Assembly: GCA_033964015.1 (NCBI GenBank)
Contig: CM066925.1
Location: 496,001 to 560,000 of the forward strand
Length of the DNA stretch: 64,000 bases
Direction: 5' to 3'
Origin: Scolanthus callimorphus
Taxonomy: Eukaryota > Cnidaria > Anthozoa > Actiniaria > Edwardsiidae
Below the pieces are notes generated by a model. That model was not told the origin of the DNA and did no database searches. It worked only from the letters and a program-made list of their open reading frames with translations. This document shows positions 52,230 through 63,656 of the stretch, one piece after another. Made by a program: the position numbers and the translations under genes. Positions within the stretch are counted from its first letter, which is position 1, and every line of letters starts with the position of its first letter.

Positions 52230-53940
52230 CGATATGCTGGTAATTTAGCTCACTTTCTCTCAATCTGGAGATCTATCACTAGTGACCCCTGGGTGCTGGT
52301 AGCAGTGTCGGGGTATGACTTGGAGTTTAGCACAAGACCTGTGCAAACCAAACTCCCTAATCCTCCTCTTTTGTCTGTATCAGATAAGGAGATTATAGAC
52401 CTTGAGCTTCAGAAGCTACACCACAAGGGTGCAATAGAAAATGCTTCATTTTGCAGAGATCAATTTATTTCTAACATGTTCTTGGTTCCCAAGAAGACGG
52501 GAGATCTCAGACCAGTTATAAATCTCAAACCCCTCATTGAGTTTGTAGAAAAAATTCATTTTAAAATGGAAAACATCAGTTTTGTCAAAAATCTCATCAA
52601 GTCTGGAGATTTTCTAGCCTCAATTGATTTGAAGGATGCTTTTTTTAGCATACCCATTTGGGAACCTGATAGAAAATATCTCCGTTTTTTCTGGAACAAT
52701 CAAATTTTCCAGTTTCATGCTTGCCTTTTGGTTATAGTCTCGCTCCTCGAGTCTTTACCAAAGTACTCAAACCAGTCATAGCACATGCCAGGTTTTATGG
52801 GGTCCGTTTAGTTGTGTTCATTGATGACATTCTAATTATTGGCTCTAATTCTCAAGAATGTTCAGAACATGTTACCATGGTAACACAACTTCTTAAAAGC
52901 CCAGGATTCATTATTATTGCTGAGAAGTCTCATTTTGTGCCTACTCAGTCTTTGATTTTCCTGGGATTTATGGTTAACACCATTTCAATGAAATTAATTC
53001 TACCAGAACACCAAATTTCAAAGATCAAGAATTATTGCCAAACCCTTTTGTAGCAAAAGGTTGTCTCTTTATCTGATATAGCCCAAGTTACAGGACTATT
53101 GGTATCTGCCTTTCCAGCTGTCAATCATCTTGAGTTATATTACAAATCAATTGAATTTTGTAAATCTCATCAACTACACCGGGGGGCTACTTTTGATGAG
53201 ATAGTCACTCTTAGTGATCAAGCATCATCAGATCTCTTGTTTATAATTGACAATATTGATTCCTTCAATGGAAAATATGTATGTGAAACTCCCATTGATC
53301 TCTATATTGGGAGTGATGCTAGTAACACTGGTTGGGGTGCACATTGCAATGGCATTGCTACAGGTGGGCCTTGGTCTAAATCTGAGGCTGACAATCACAT
53401 CAACTGCCTCGAGTTACTTGCTGCCTTTTATGCATTGCAGTCATTTTTACCTCACCATAGATCAGCTTATCATTTTCGTCTTAAGCTAGACAATTCTAAT
53501 GCTGTAGCATGCGTAAATAATTTTGGCAGCATTAAATCCCCATCCTTAAACAAATTGTCTAGATCTATTTGGGACTGGTGTATTGCTAACAAAATCAACA
53601 TATCTGCAGAATCTATCCCAGGAGTTGACAATACTATTGCAGATTCTATGTCAAGACAAAATTCTAACAAATTAGAATGGGCTTTGGATTTTTCTGTTTT
53701 CAAGACTCTGTCTATACTGGCTTTCAAAGCAGATATAGATCTGTTTGCCAGTAGACTGAACAAACAACTACCAGAACCTGAATGTTATGCTGTCGATGCT
53801 TTCAGCTTTCCATGGACACCATTTAAATGTTATGCCTTTCCTCCTTTCTGTCTTATCCCTAGAGTGCTAGAAAAGATGGAACAGGATCATGTGGACCAAT
53901 TTCTGTTAATTACTCCAGTGTGGCCAACGCAGAGTTGGTA
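52230..53940 (+). pseudogene. RT and RNase H of DIRS B
   Basis: Fingers SNMFLVPKKTGDLRPVINLK, motif A ASIDLKDAFFSIPIW (52614-52660), a shift near 52715, then MPFGYSLAPRVFTKVLKPVI, VVFIDDILIIG (catalytic DD). TAG at 53051-53053 splits the thumb from RNase H, IDLYIGSDASNTGWGAHCNG, LELLAAFYALQSF, FRLKLDNSNAVACV, and the DIRS linker DIDLFASRLNKQLPEPECYA. One frameshift and one stop; otherwise well preserved. Confidence 0.9.
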
Positions 53941-55006
53941 TCCTCTGCTTCTGGGAACGTCATACCGTGCACCAATTCTTCTACCACAGGACCAACATCT
54001 CCTACATCTGGCTCACTCCAGCCTTCTTCATCCTCTACACAACAAGCTTCAGCTTGCCGCATGGATACTATCTGCCAGCACCTTCAGACAAGAGGACTTT
54101 CTCCAGAGACAGCTAAGCTCGTCGGTGCATCCTGGACCCAGGGGACTGAGAAAAAGTTCAAGCCTGTATGGAAGATATGGAGTAGCTGGTGTGTTCAGAA
54201 GCAGATTGATCCCATTCAGGGTAATGCAGTCCATCTAGCTAATTTCTTAGCTGATCATTACAAGCAGGGTAAGAGCTACAACACCTCTGAACTCCTACAG
54301 ATCTGCAATATCCACTACTTTACATGTCATTAAAGAGGACAAGCTTGGAGATCATCCCTTAGTTACTAGATGTCTTAAGGGAGTGTATGTTTCCAGACCA
54401 CCTACTCCCAGGTATGAGTCTACATGGGATGTTTCCAAAGTTACTTCCTATTTGGCTTTGCAGTCTCCTGTTCATGATTAGCTTGAAGGCTCTGACATTA
54501 AAAATTGTAGCACTTTGTGCCCTTGTGACAGCTCAGAGGGAACAAACTCTGTGTTCTCTGGACATCAATAATATGACTGTTACGAATGACCAGATTAAAT
54601 TTGTAATCTCTGCCAGGATAAAAACATCTCGTCCTAGTAGAAAGCAACTGAGGTTTATATTTCTTCGTTGCCCTCTAAGCCTAGTGTCTGTCCTAAGCAG
54701 ACTCTTTTGCATTATATTGATCATACTAAGGATTTACGTAAGCCTGATAATCAGACTCAATCTCAGTTATTTGTGTCATATGTTAAACCACACAAGCCTG
54801 TTTCCACATCAGTCAGGCAGGCATTGATACTAATTTGTTTAAGGCACATAGTGTCAGAGGTGCTTCTACTTCTGCACTGTATCAGAGAGGTGCTACTATG
54901 GCAGAAATTTTGAAGATGGCTGATTGGTCATCTGAGAGAACCTTTCAGCGATTCTACAATCGCACCACAGAACCAGTTGCCACAGTGGGCAGATTAGTTC
55001 TTTCCT
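53920..55006 (+). pseudogene. Tyrosine recombinase of DIRS B
   Basis: N-terminal part in the frame 53920-54333 (QGTEKKFKPVWKIWSSWCVQ, VHLANFLADHY), then after frameshifts the catalytic Arg in VALCALVTAQREQTLCSLDI (54387-54827), and in another frame FKAHSVRGASTSALYQRGAT (HxxR) and ERTFQRFYNRTTEP with the likely nucleophilic Tyr, ending TVGRLVLS with TAA at 55006-55008. All boxes present, at least three frameshifts. Confidence 0.85.
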
Positions 55007-55140
55007 AAGAAATTTCATGTAGACAAGTGCCATATCTATAATAAATGCACTTGAAGTATGCTCTATATGGTGTTCCTTTTTTCTCATAGTATTTGTTTTA
55101 TTTTTCTGGCTGCGGTTCTTTTAAATCGCACAGTTATCCA

Positions 55141-55512
55141 ATAATGTGGAGTGTATCGAAAGAGAATTTCCAAATTAGACGAGAGGTTACTTACCTTGAA
55201 GTGTAATTGTAATTCTCTGAAGATACACGGAGCATTATGGGATAATGCCCCCCCCCCCCCCCCTTACAAAAAAAAACATTTGCCTGTCCCTTCCACTTTT
55301 GTTGGGACCTTAGCCAGGCCGCACTCCAGGAGAATGGATTTATCGCGCGTGTTGGCTGGTAACTATTTACATAACAAAGGATTGCTTTGAAGTGTGACCG
55401 CTGACCTCAAGTACTGACAAGGAATGCACAGTTATCCCATAATGCTCCGTGTATCTTCAGAGAATTACAATTACACTTCAAGGTAAGTAACCTCTCGTCT
55501 AATTTGGAAATT
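55141..55512. repeat. DIRS B internal complementary region and right terminal repeat
   Basis: 55141-55166 is the complement of the left extremity (TTCTCTTTCG..CCACATTAT at 39749-39774), and 55167-55240 the complement of the right extremity (55436-55512). The two halves meet at AATT (55164-55168). A poly-C tract at 55248-55264 separates it from the terminal repeat. Confidence 0.9.
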
Positions 55513-55540
55513 CTGAGTTGTTACGTTGACCACTGGTCCG

Positions 55541-55968
55541 CGACACTTTTCACAGTCATACGAAATTTGCTCTAGTGATCTGTATGTTGATGGCTCACTT
55601 TACCATGACCTTTATTCCAAACAAAAACATCAATGATATTACATACAAAAATTACTAGATAGGATAGTTATATTAAGTACAAAAATATAGTACAACAATA
55701 ATACTTACTGCTGATTCAGTACAAACTGCTCAAAAACTAGTTTGGCTTACTTCACCATTCTCAATCTCAGAATAAAAAGGGAAAATGTAGAAAACTGCTT
55801 CATGCCATACACAATCATCTTTCTTGAGTGATGGGACTCACACAGTCTCAAGTTTATGAAATTTGATGGCAAAATGTTCTAGATCTTATATAAGAATGTC
55901 TTTACAAGTTATGCAAATCTTAGTTGAGGTATGATAAAGGATTCTGAGTTGTTATGTCGACCACTGCA
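55541..55968. repeat. About 430-bp tandem unit, copy 2, with the DIRS empty site
   Basis: Matches copy 1 throughout; its 3' part reads GAGGTATGATAAAGGATTCT GAGTTGTTATG, the uninterrupted target of DIRS B. Confidence 0.9.
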
Positions 55969-56998
55969 CTTATTTTAAACACAGTCCCAGATTCTCACTT
56001 TATTTTGATATGATTAAAACATCAGTCAAGTATCATTTTAGTGATCTGAATGCAAGTTGACAATGGAAGCAGAAGTGACACTACATGTCAACAATACGCA
56101 AATATGTGAAAGAGTGAAGACCCAGAAATAATTTTACCTTCAAGGAGGTGGCAGAACCAAAACAAAACCATGCCTATTGCTGTAAAAAAAAAAACACCCA
56201 TAATTACAATGCCCCACAAGTATCACCACAGAAACAAATAACTGACAGCATAAATAAATTGTTCATGGCGAAAGCAAAGTTCTCATGACAAGAATAAATT
56301 GCAGTCATGGCTAAAACAAATTGCAGTCGCTGCTAAAGCAAATTGCTTGCAGCAAAAAGAAATCGTAGTCATGGCAAAAACAAATTGCAGTCACTGCAAA
56401 AACAAATTTCTTACAGCAAAAATAAAAACCTACATAAACAGATTGCGATACATCGTTGGGGTGATTCTCATGATTCTGTATCATGGCTTCGCTACTGTGG
56501 GGAGATTTTCAAAATTGATTTTTATGAAAAAGTTTACATTCATTACACAATAATTCTGATTTTCTGATCATACATGCTTAAAAACACCCAAGGGCCAGTA
56601 ACAGTATAGAGTGGAGAAAACACCATGTACATGCTGTTTGAGAGCAAATCTGCTGACCCGACAGCTTGCAGTCTGCCTAGTTCCCAGAGTAGTATAGGGT
56701 GCGTCAATGGAGCCGCGTTAGTGAAGCATCGTGAAGCATCGCATACTAATTTTTGGCAACGAAGAAGCACCGCGCATACTAATTTTTGTCAACGGTTTGA
56801 ATAGGGATTAACCAACAAAGGCTTGCCCAGGCAGGTCTAATCCTTTGATCATTCTGATTGGTCGGTATTGTTTTAAGCGCCTTCTTTGAATTAAAAAGAC
56901 GCATTAGGTCGTTATTCCTTCCTACTTTCGAAGACGCACAAGGTCGTTTTATTCCTTCCTACTCTTGAAGACGCACAAGGTCGTTTTATTTTATTATT
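55969..56998. other. Non-coding with a degenerate 24-bp tandem repeat
   Basis: 56290-56430 repeats GGCAAAAACAAATTGCAGTC variants about six times. 56700-56790 holds two GCATACTAATTTTTGKCAAC units. 56890-56998 holds three AAGACGCACAAGGTCGTTTT ATTCCTTCCTAC units just before an ORF. Confidence 0.65.
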
Positions 56999-57298
56999 AT
57001 GTCTAACCCAGCTGTTCACGAGAGACATGGTGAAGTGTTGTACAAAACTGGGACTGCGCTACCAGCGATTAAATCCGATCCCGGGCATATGGAAAACAAC
57101 GAACTTGATAAATTTGAAGAGAATCCATCACCGAATATTATTAAAACTCCAGCTCAAAAGAAAACACGATTCCTGGATGAGGACGAAGCAACATTAGCGC
57201 CTAAACGAGCGAGAGAAGAGGACTCTGATGTCAGTGCGAAAACACAGTGCAAGAAGCGTCAAACCTTCTTAACGGACGAAAAAACATTCTTTCTTTAA
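56999..57298 (+). CDS. Small basic/acidic unknown protein (putative)
   Basis: 99 residues from the ATG at 56999 (MSNPAVHERHGEVLYKTGTA), with nuclear-localisation-like clusters (AQKKTRFLDEDEATLAPKRA, CKKRQTFL). Stop is followed by a 12-base A run. The ORF follows a short promoter-proximal tandem repeat. No family recognised; it might be a chance ORF or a retrocopy. Confidence 0.3.
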   Translation: MSNPAVHERHGEVLYKTGTALPAIKSDPGHMENNELDKFEENPSPNIIKTPAQKKTRFLDEDEATLAPKRAREEDSDVSAKTQCKKRQTFLTDEKTFFL

Positions 57299-58169
57299 AA
57301 AAAAAAAAATTAATTTAGTTAATGGCGCCTGGACAAAAACAGATATTGCTGTTGTGTTTGTTTATTAAAATAGTTATTTAAAGTTTTTTTTTCTACAGAG
57401 AATAAAAATAATTAAGAGAAGAGAATTAAAATTATGCGTGTCCTACCTGTCCTATAGTGTCCTAGTTAAACCTTATTTAGACATTTGTTTGCTTATCAAG
57501 CGATATATTAATCAAAAACGGTCATTTATTTGTTTTTAATAAAGACCAATACGCGTGTTCTTCGTTTGTTTGGCGTCTTTTATTTAATAACTTTACAGCA
57601 CACACATTACAATAACTATAAGTAACAGGAACTAAGCTAGACATCGTTTTTATAGACAAGCGTAAAAACGTTTATTATCCTTTTCAGTCTGAACTTGTGT
57701 TTTGTTTACTAGGGCGCAGTGTCTCCCACTCGTCTGTTTTCTTGTGATAATAAGATCCTCCCAAGCAATCGTAGCACCGCACAAAGGCCCTGTAACTGCC
57801 GTTATATAACTTTAGTTACGTTAAGCGTGACTATTATTATCGTCGCTTAGATAATTAAGTGTTGTGTGATTGATAAATAATTAGCTGGCTTGACACGCTA
57901 TGGCAGTGCCTCGCCCATGCCTATCAGTTCCTATGTCGATTTGTCGTGAGCACATGGAAAGTGATTTGTTGTGAAATTGTGAATAGAATATTGTGAATTG
58001 ATCAACTCCCGAGAAACCCGCAAACGTTGGTAAGTGACATTTTATACTCTTTATTTAGCCATAATTATTGTAATTACTTTAGAATGAAGAGTTCGCTGTA
58101 AAGCATGATTTATATCGCTGATTGTCCGAAGAACTAACTGTAAACATAGCATTTGTACTTAGAACACTT
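57299..58169. other. No gene recognised
   Basis: AT-rich, with several AATAAA signals (57403, 57539). Confidence 0.5.
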
Positions 58170-58400
58170 TATCTCAGCACTTCTCTCAGCAAGATATATG
58201 GAAAAGCGGAAGGTGCGAGCTCTGCTATGCGCCGTGCTACGTTTTGCTGGAGGGAGGAAGACCAAAACACGTACTCGCACGGTTGGGATTTTTCGGCCAC
58301 TAGATGTGACGTTTATTTTTCAACTCGTAAATTATGTAAATTGGATTACAGTACTAACTGAATCACTTCAGCAAAAGGTGGGGAAGAAAAAACCGCAACC
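58170..58400 (+). repeat. 230-bp direct repeat A, copy 1
   Basis: TATCTCAGCACTTCTCTCAG .. AGGTGGGGAAGAAAAAACCG C, near-identical to copy 2 at 58837-59066. An open frame in both gives MEKRKVRALLCAVLRFAGGR.., but no family is recognised. Confidence 0.9.
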
Positions 58401-58587
58401 CACATTATCTAGACTATACAAATATATACTATACTCAACCTCGCGGACTCGCTTCGAAACAATGTTGACAAGATAAGGTCAATGCAATCAATGCAAGTGG
58501 GCTGGAGTTGGGGAGGCGGTGGGAAAAAACCTCGCGACTCGCTTCGGGGATAAGGCAATCAATGCAAGTGGGCTGGAAGGCGGTGGG

Positions 58588-58838
58588 AAAAACCTTGAAC
58601 TGAAGAAGTTTTGGTTGAAGGCTGTCGTTGGTTCTTCCAAAGAATAAGCTTAACTGAAATGCTAGTCAGCCGATACATACAGGAATGGAACCACGTGAGT
58701 GCTCTGCCTTGATTGGCTAAAACAATTGCTTGGTATTTTCCCACTGACAACCCGCGCGCCAGCTTGTCTACCAACTGACAGTATGAAAAGATACGTGCTG
58801 AGATAAATGTCATTATCTGTGCCAGATAATGTTTGTTT
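58588..58838 (+). repeat. 253-bp direct repeat B, copy 1
   Basis: AAAAACCTTGAACTGAAGAA .. CCAGATAATGTTTGTTTTAT, near-identical to 63152-63404. Copy A2 follows immediately. Confidence 0.92.
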
Positions 58839-59066
58839 TATCTCAGCACTTCTCTCAGCAAGATATATGGAAAAGCGGAAGGTGCGAGCTCTGCTATGCG
58901 CCGTGCTACGTTTTGCTGGAGGGAGGAAGACCAAAACACGTACTCGCACGGTTGGGATTTTTCGGCCACTAGATGTGACGTTTATTTTTCAACTCGTAAA
59001 TTATGTAAATTGGATTACAGTACTAACTGAATCACTTCAGCAAAAGGTGGGGAAGAAAAAACCGCC
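58837..59066 (+). repeat. 230-bp direct repeat A, copy 2
   Basis: See copy 1. It joins the end of repeat B copy 1 with no spacer. Confidence 0.9.
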
Positions 59067-60960
59067 ACAAGCCACAGATCTGTGGCCACCCCACCCAGGC
59101 GCAGAGAGAGAGCTCGACCGAGACACGCAACCTCCGAGTACAGCCCATGACTGCCCACCCTTCAGTTGCTTTCTTCATTATATGTTGTCGTCAAAATATA
59201 GCTGATAACTCGAACGCACTAGGTGTTAGTGATAAGGACTGACGTCAGCAAAGCAGCCCATGACTGCCCTTTGTGATGACAGGCCTGGAAAAGCGATTTG
59301 AAAACATTGCCAGCAATGAAGTGTCACAGTCCAAGAATTGTGAAATAGTTGAGAACTGCCTTGCCTAGACGAGAGGATCCGCTTTAGCAAGTCTGACTTG
59401 AAAACATTAAAGACACCGATACTATTACTGGAGTGCCAGGGAGGCCAGGAAAAACCTATAGTAGAAAAAACCCTTTGGGAAAATCAGTCATAGGAAACCT
59501 GGGTCGGGACCAAGGCACACCAGATCCCCCGACAGGATAAACGGTATTGGGAAATTCGTTTGTAGCTACGACGATATGGTGATTAAATGCGGAAAGGAAA
59601 TGCAGATCAGTGTTTGTCTTTAAATGTAAATTAAAGACTGTGACTTTGACGCTACCCGTGAAGACAAATGAAGCTTGAGGCGCACTTCCGGTGCGCGGGA
59701 AACGACCCGCGGGAGGTCAGCATTTAATGTTATGTCAAGTGATCTTCGCGGCTTTCAAAAGGTAAGATAATTGAGATTGAAATCTCCAGTATCGCTGGAA
59801 AAACATTGAGCTTCCTTTGCATAATGCGGTAGGTGTGTCGACACAACCAAGTTGAATATAGAAATAGAATGTCCTGCCCTTACAAGGGCTATCTGTTGTT
59901 CGTAGCCTAACCCGCCCCTCGAAATGTTCACAGTTGCGTTCGTGGCGATACCGAAGAGGCGCCCGTCTGGACTTGATTAGTAGATAGGTCGTCATAAGAT
60001 AGGTCAGAGCCGGGTCAGAGCCAGCAGCACTGTATACAAACTGAATAAAGAGCCTGTCTCAGCAGCCATTTGGACCGGGAAAGGACCGCAGACTTGATCT
60101 CTCACAGTGGAGGTGATTGCCCGCACTGGTGTATACTCTGTTCTGCATGTTGTCGGTTCGGATCCTCCCGAGCACTAGCCAGCGGGTTGTGTACTGTAAA
60201 TCCCAGGAGGTGTGGTGGGGCCATCTACTGGCCTGTTGGAGTTTACGATGTAACTTGAACAAAATAATGACAGGAAAATTATGAGTAATAAAATGCGACA
60301 TACTATATAATGCCCCAATACTTTATAACAGTATAATAGAGTTGCCCATGAAGCAGAAGAAATCAACGACTCGCTGGCAACCTTTAGGTGTTCTAGAAGT
60401 GACAGTGCCGTGCTAAGTCTTCTAATAAAATGCATTCTTCAACTCCTAATGAATTTTTCCTAACAACTTCCAGGTTTTTATCTATGTATGATTGTTATGA
60501 TTGTATTTCTGTTAATGGCACTGACATCCGTTCCCGGGCGGGAAAATACTCGAAAAACGTACACTTTTTTTTTTTTTATGAAGAACCTTTTTTATAAGGA
60601 CGTTGAGCCTGAAATTCACCCAAATTTGGAGAACATGCTAAGAGAATGCCTGATGCTCAGATAGGAGCCAAATAAATTTATTTCCAGTGATGCGTTCTAA
60701 ACAGTCTAAGATCCAGAACCAATGTGTTATTAATAAGCAAACAACAACAACACAAAATTAAATAAATAAAAATTTAAAAGATATCTGATGGAAACACATT
60801 GGCAGGGGGCAAGGGGCGACAAATGCCCGCGCATAGACACACACACACACACACAAAATTGACAGACAGGCCCGCGCTCTAGATATAAAGGCGCAACAAG
60901 AAACCCAGCGCAGTTAGCTACGCAAGGAAGCCGGTTGTCGGGTTGCACGCTATACGGGTT
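59067..60960. other. Long stretch without a supported gene
   Basis: Contains (CA)n at 60838-60855 and, at 60898-60968, a segment related to 62101-62172 (CCCAGCGCAGTT..GGGTTGCACGC). No coding sequence recognised. Confidence 0.55.
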
Positions 60961-60977
60961 CTGTTGGCAAATAGAAA

Positions 60978-61130
60978 TATCGAGCTGGCACCCAGCTCCA
61001 GTAATGTACTGGCACCCAGTACTGCAGGCCTGCATATAAAATATCGAGCTGGCACCCAGCTCCAGTAATGTACTGGCACCCAGTACTGCAGGCCTGCATA
61101 TAAATATTGAGCTGGCACCCAGCTCTAGGC
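60978..61130. repeat. 64-bp tandem repeat made of nested palindromes
   Basis: Two and a third copies of ATATCGAGCTGGCACCCAGC TCCAGTAATGTACTGGCACC CAGTACTGCAGGCCTGCATA TAAA. Each holds GAGCTG.GCAC.CAGCTC, GTACTG.GCAC.CAGTAC and TGCAGGCCTGCA. Confidence 0.9.
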
Positions 61131-61355
61131 AAATGGTTCATTAAGGAGCGCGGACTAATAATGGTGTCTAGAGCGCCAAAAGCAAGTACCGCCCCTCGCA
61201 GACTGCGATAACGTTTGTGTAAATGCATGTAAATGAAATCCGGCTCGATGGTCTAGGAAGTTCACTCTAGTGCTCCAAAAACCCGCGAGACCAAACAAAA
61301 TAATGAAAAATGCCATTTACGAGCACCAAAATTTACATAGAGCAGAGCCAGAGGT

Positions 61356-61494
61356 CATGTAAAATTCCCGTAGGCGACATACAATTTATTACTGAATGAG
61401 TTTCGAAAAACTGTTGAAATTAAACATGTAAAATTCCCGTAGGCGACATACAATTTATTACTGAATGAGTTTCGAAAAGCTGTTGAAATTAAAC
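61356..61494. repeat. 69-bp tandem duplication
   Basis: CATGTAAAATTCCCGTAGGC .. GTTGAAATTAAAC twice (anchors 61356 and 61425), with one visible difference (AAAAACTG versus AAAAGCTG). Confidence 0.9.
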
Positions 61495-63151
61495 CTGATC
61501 GTTTACCGGGGAATCACGTAATGTCGACTCGACATAGCTTCCTACTTAGGAAATCGATCTAGCCAATGTGTCTGACCGCTGTGAGTTTGACGAGATTAAG
61601 CATATTCTGGCGATGGAAGGCATAGACGTGCAGAGATGAAATTCCTCGATAATAGGTCGAACAGGGCCTAAAATTGGGTCAAACGAAATCGGTCGAATTT
61701 GTAAACACAATATTAAGCAAAGCATTATCACGTCAAAATGTCACCAAACTGTGCACGTCAGAGATTACAACAGATTGCTTCGTGAATATCAAATTTATAT
61801 CATTGCAGCGATCTGCATCCGTGCGCCCCATTCATGATACAGACTATTAAACCGCAAATCCCAACTTAGATGCAGCCCTGCATGTAAAATTCAGTACGCT
61901 GTATCAGTAGTGAAGTAAGACGATTTTGTATTCGCTTGAGCCCGAGTTAATTGCTAACGATTAGAATAGGCAAGTCGCACTGCCAATATCGAGCAGAGTC
62001 GAGCAGAGTCGAGCAGAGGCCAAGGGCGGTGTTAACCAGAAGACGCGTACAATAAATGAATAAAGTGTACACAAGCCGTGTTCCCAAAAAGCAAAACACC
62101 AGACCCAGCGCAGTTGGCCACTCAAGGAGGCCGGTGGACGGGTTGCACGCTCAACACGGGTTTTGGCTGCAATAAAACTCCCAGGCCCGCAAGGATACGG
62201 CATAAACCGTAAAGTACAGTGCACTAAAACGGCGGGCAATTACACAATCAGGAGTTGGGAACCGGCAAAATCGCGTCCACGGAACGAGTGCACATAATCA
62301 CCGCCCCTCGCATGCTACGTTAGCACTGCACAAACTCCAAATACATAGACACTTTTTGTAGGTTTCATAATGATCTGTTTATGTATCTCGTATATCCTAC
62401 CGTGCCTTCAGAAGGTGTTTAAAGGAATAAAGCTTCTTGTTTGTTTTTTGGAATTCAATACCAAACGAGAGAACGGATCGCTCGCATTTAACCTTCGAGA
62501 TCAAATTTTCTCGTATCTACACGTGGCTAAAAACCAAGGACACGGAATTTACAATTCAAAATGAAATTGAATGAGGATTATAGAAACAGATGAAATCTTA
62601 TATTCAAAGAAATTATAGAAAGATCAATTTGATGCAATCGTCTACTGATTACCCAGTCCCTGATACAACAGAATTTAAGCTCAAATGCGCTTGATGGCCT
62701 TCCAGCACATTTCTTGTATTTGCTAAGCAAATCTGATGAAACTAATATTTATTTGAGAACGAAATGAAAAACAAATCTCTCACAAAGCACCAAACGAGAC
62801 AAATGAAGCGGCGAAAAACACAGGGAAGAAAGTACCCGAAACTGGCGGCACAAACAGCCGCCCCGTGAACTCATAGTGCAGAGCGATTGCTCGAATCAAG
62901 TGGCTGTCTCGCTAAGACTGCACGCTTCCTGAAATCGTCGGGACTTGAAGGGGACACAAACCCACAATAGATGAATTAAACGTGCAGAATGCAATTCCTG
63001 AGAGTAGGGGATTTCTGATTCCCAATAACGAAAACGTAAAGAAACTACGGAACATGAACGACGAAACAGAAACAAGTTCATGTGAATAGCATGCAACCAG
63101 ATAATGTCATGATAAACAGCATCTCAAATAAGAGAGACTATACTCGCCTAA
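61495..63151. other. Long stretch without a supported gene
   Basis: GAGCAGAGTC occurs three times in tandem at 61990-62019. 62101-62172 is related to 60898-60968. No gene. Confidence 0.55.
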
Positions 63152-63404
63152 AAAAACCTTGAACTGAAGAAGTTTTGGTTGAAGGCTGTCGTTGGTTCTT
63201 CCAAAGAATAAGCTTAACTGAAATGCTAGTCAGCCGATACATACAGGAATGGAACCACGTGAGTGCTCTGCCTTGATTGGCTAAAACAATTGCTTGGTAT
63301 TTTCCCACTGACAACCCGCGCGCCAGCTTGTCTACCAACTGACAGTATGAAAAGATACGTGCTGAGATAAATGTCATTATCTGTGCCAGATAATGTTTGT
63401 TTTA
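63152..63404 (+). repeat. 253-bp direct repeat B, copy 2
   Basis: Near-identical to 58588-58838; the flanking sequences differ on both sides. Confidence 0.92.
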
Positions 63405-63656
63405 TTGTAACTTTAATGTTTTCAGTCGACCGTAACGTAAACTGCATCCTGGTAAATAAATCAAGTAAAATACCGCCTTGGTGCTCCTTGCGTCCGCGTA
63501 GTCAACACGGGACAGAGTTTTTCAATGCGACCAAAAGAGAAATTTCTTGAGAACAAAGAACCCACTCACAGTCGACAACGCTAGGGTGTAGCGTGTATGA
63601 GAACTCAGATTTGAAACTGAAGTTGAGAGTAATTTCAAAGAAAAGAAACTACGAAA

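Larger units (their letters stand above)
39751..55510 (+). mobile_element. DIRS element B, with a nested 11.1-kb element
   Basis: Terminal inverted repeats (39769-39890 versus 55330-55440) and an internal complementary region starting at 55141. gag, RT/RNase H and recombinase are on the plus strand. Flanks GGATT/CTCTTTCGG and GGAAATT/CTGAGTTG match the empty site GGATTCTGAG in copy 2 of the target (55939-55948), so insertion happened at an ATT without target duplication. Net length without the nested element is about 4.64 kb, normal for DIRS. Confidence 0.93.

Noticed and set aside
58588..63404. Complete LTR retrotransposon bounded by repeat B
   Set aside because: No TG..CA ends, primer site, polypurine tract or pol between the copies, and the Gag-like ORF lies outside the interval.
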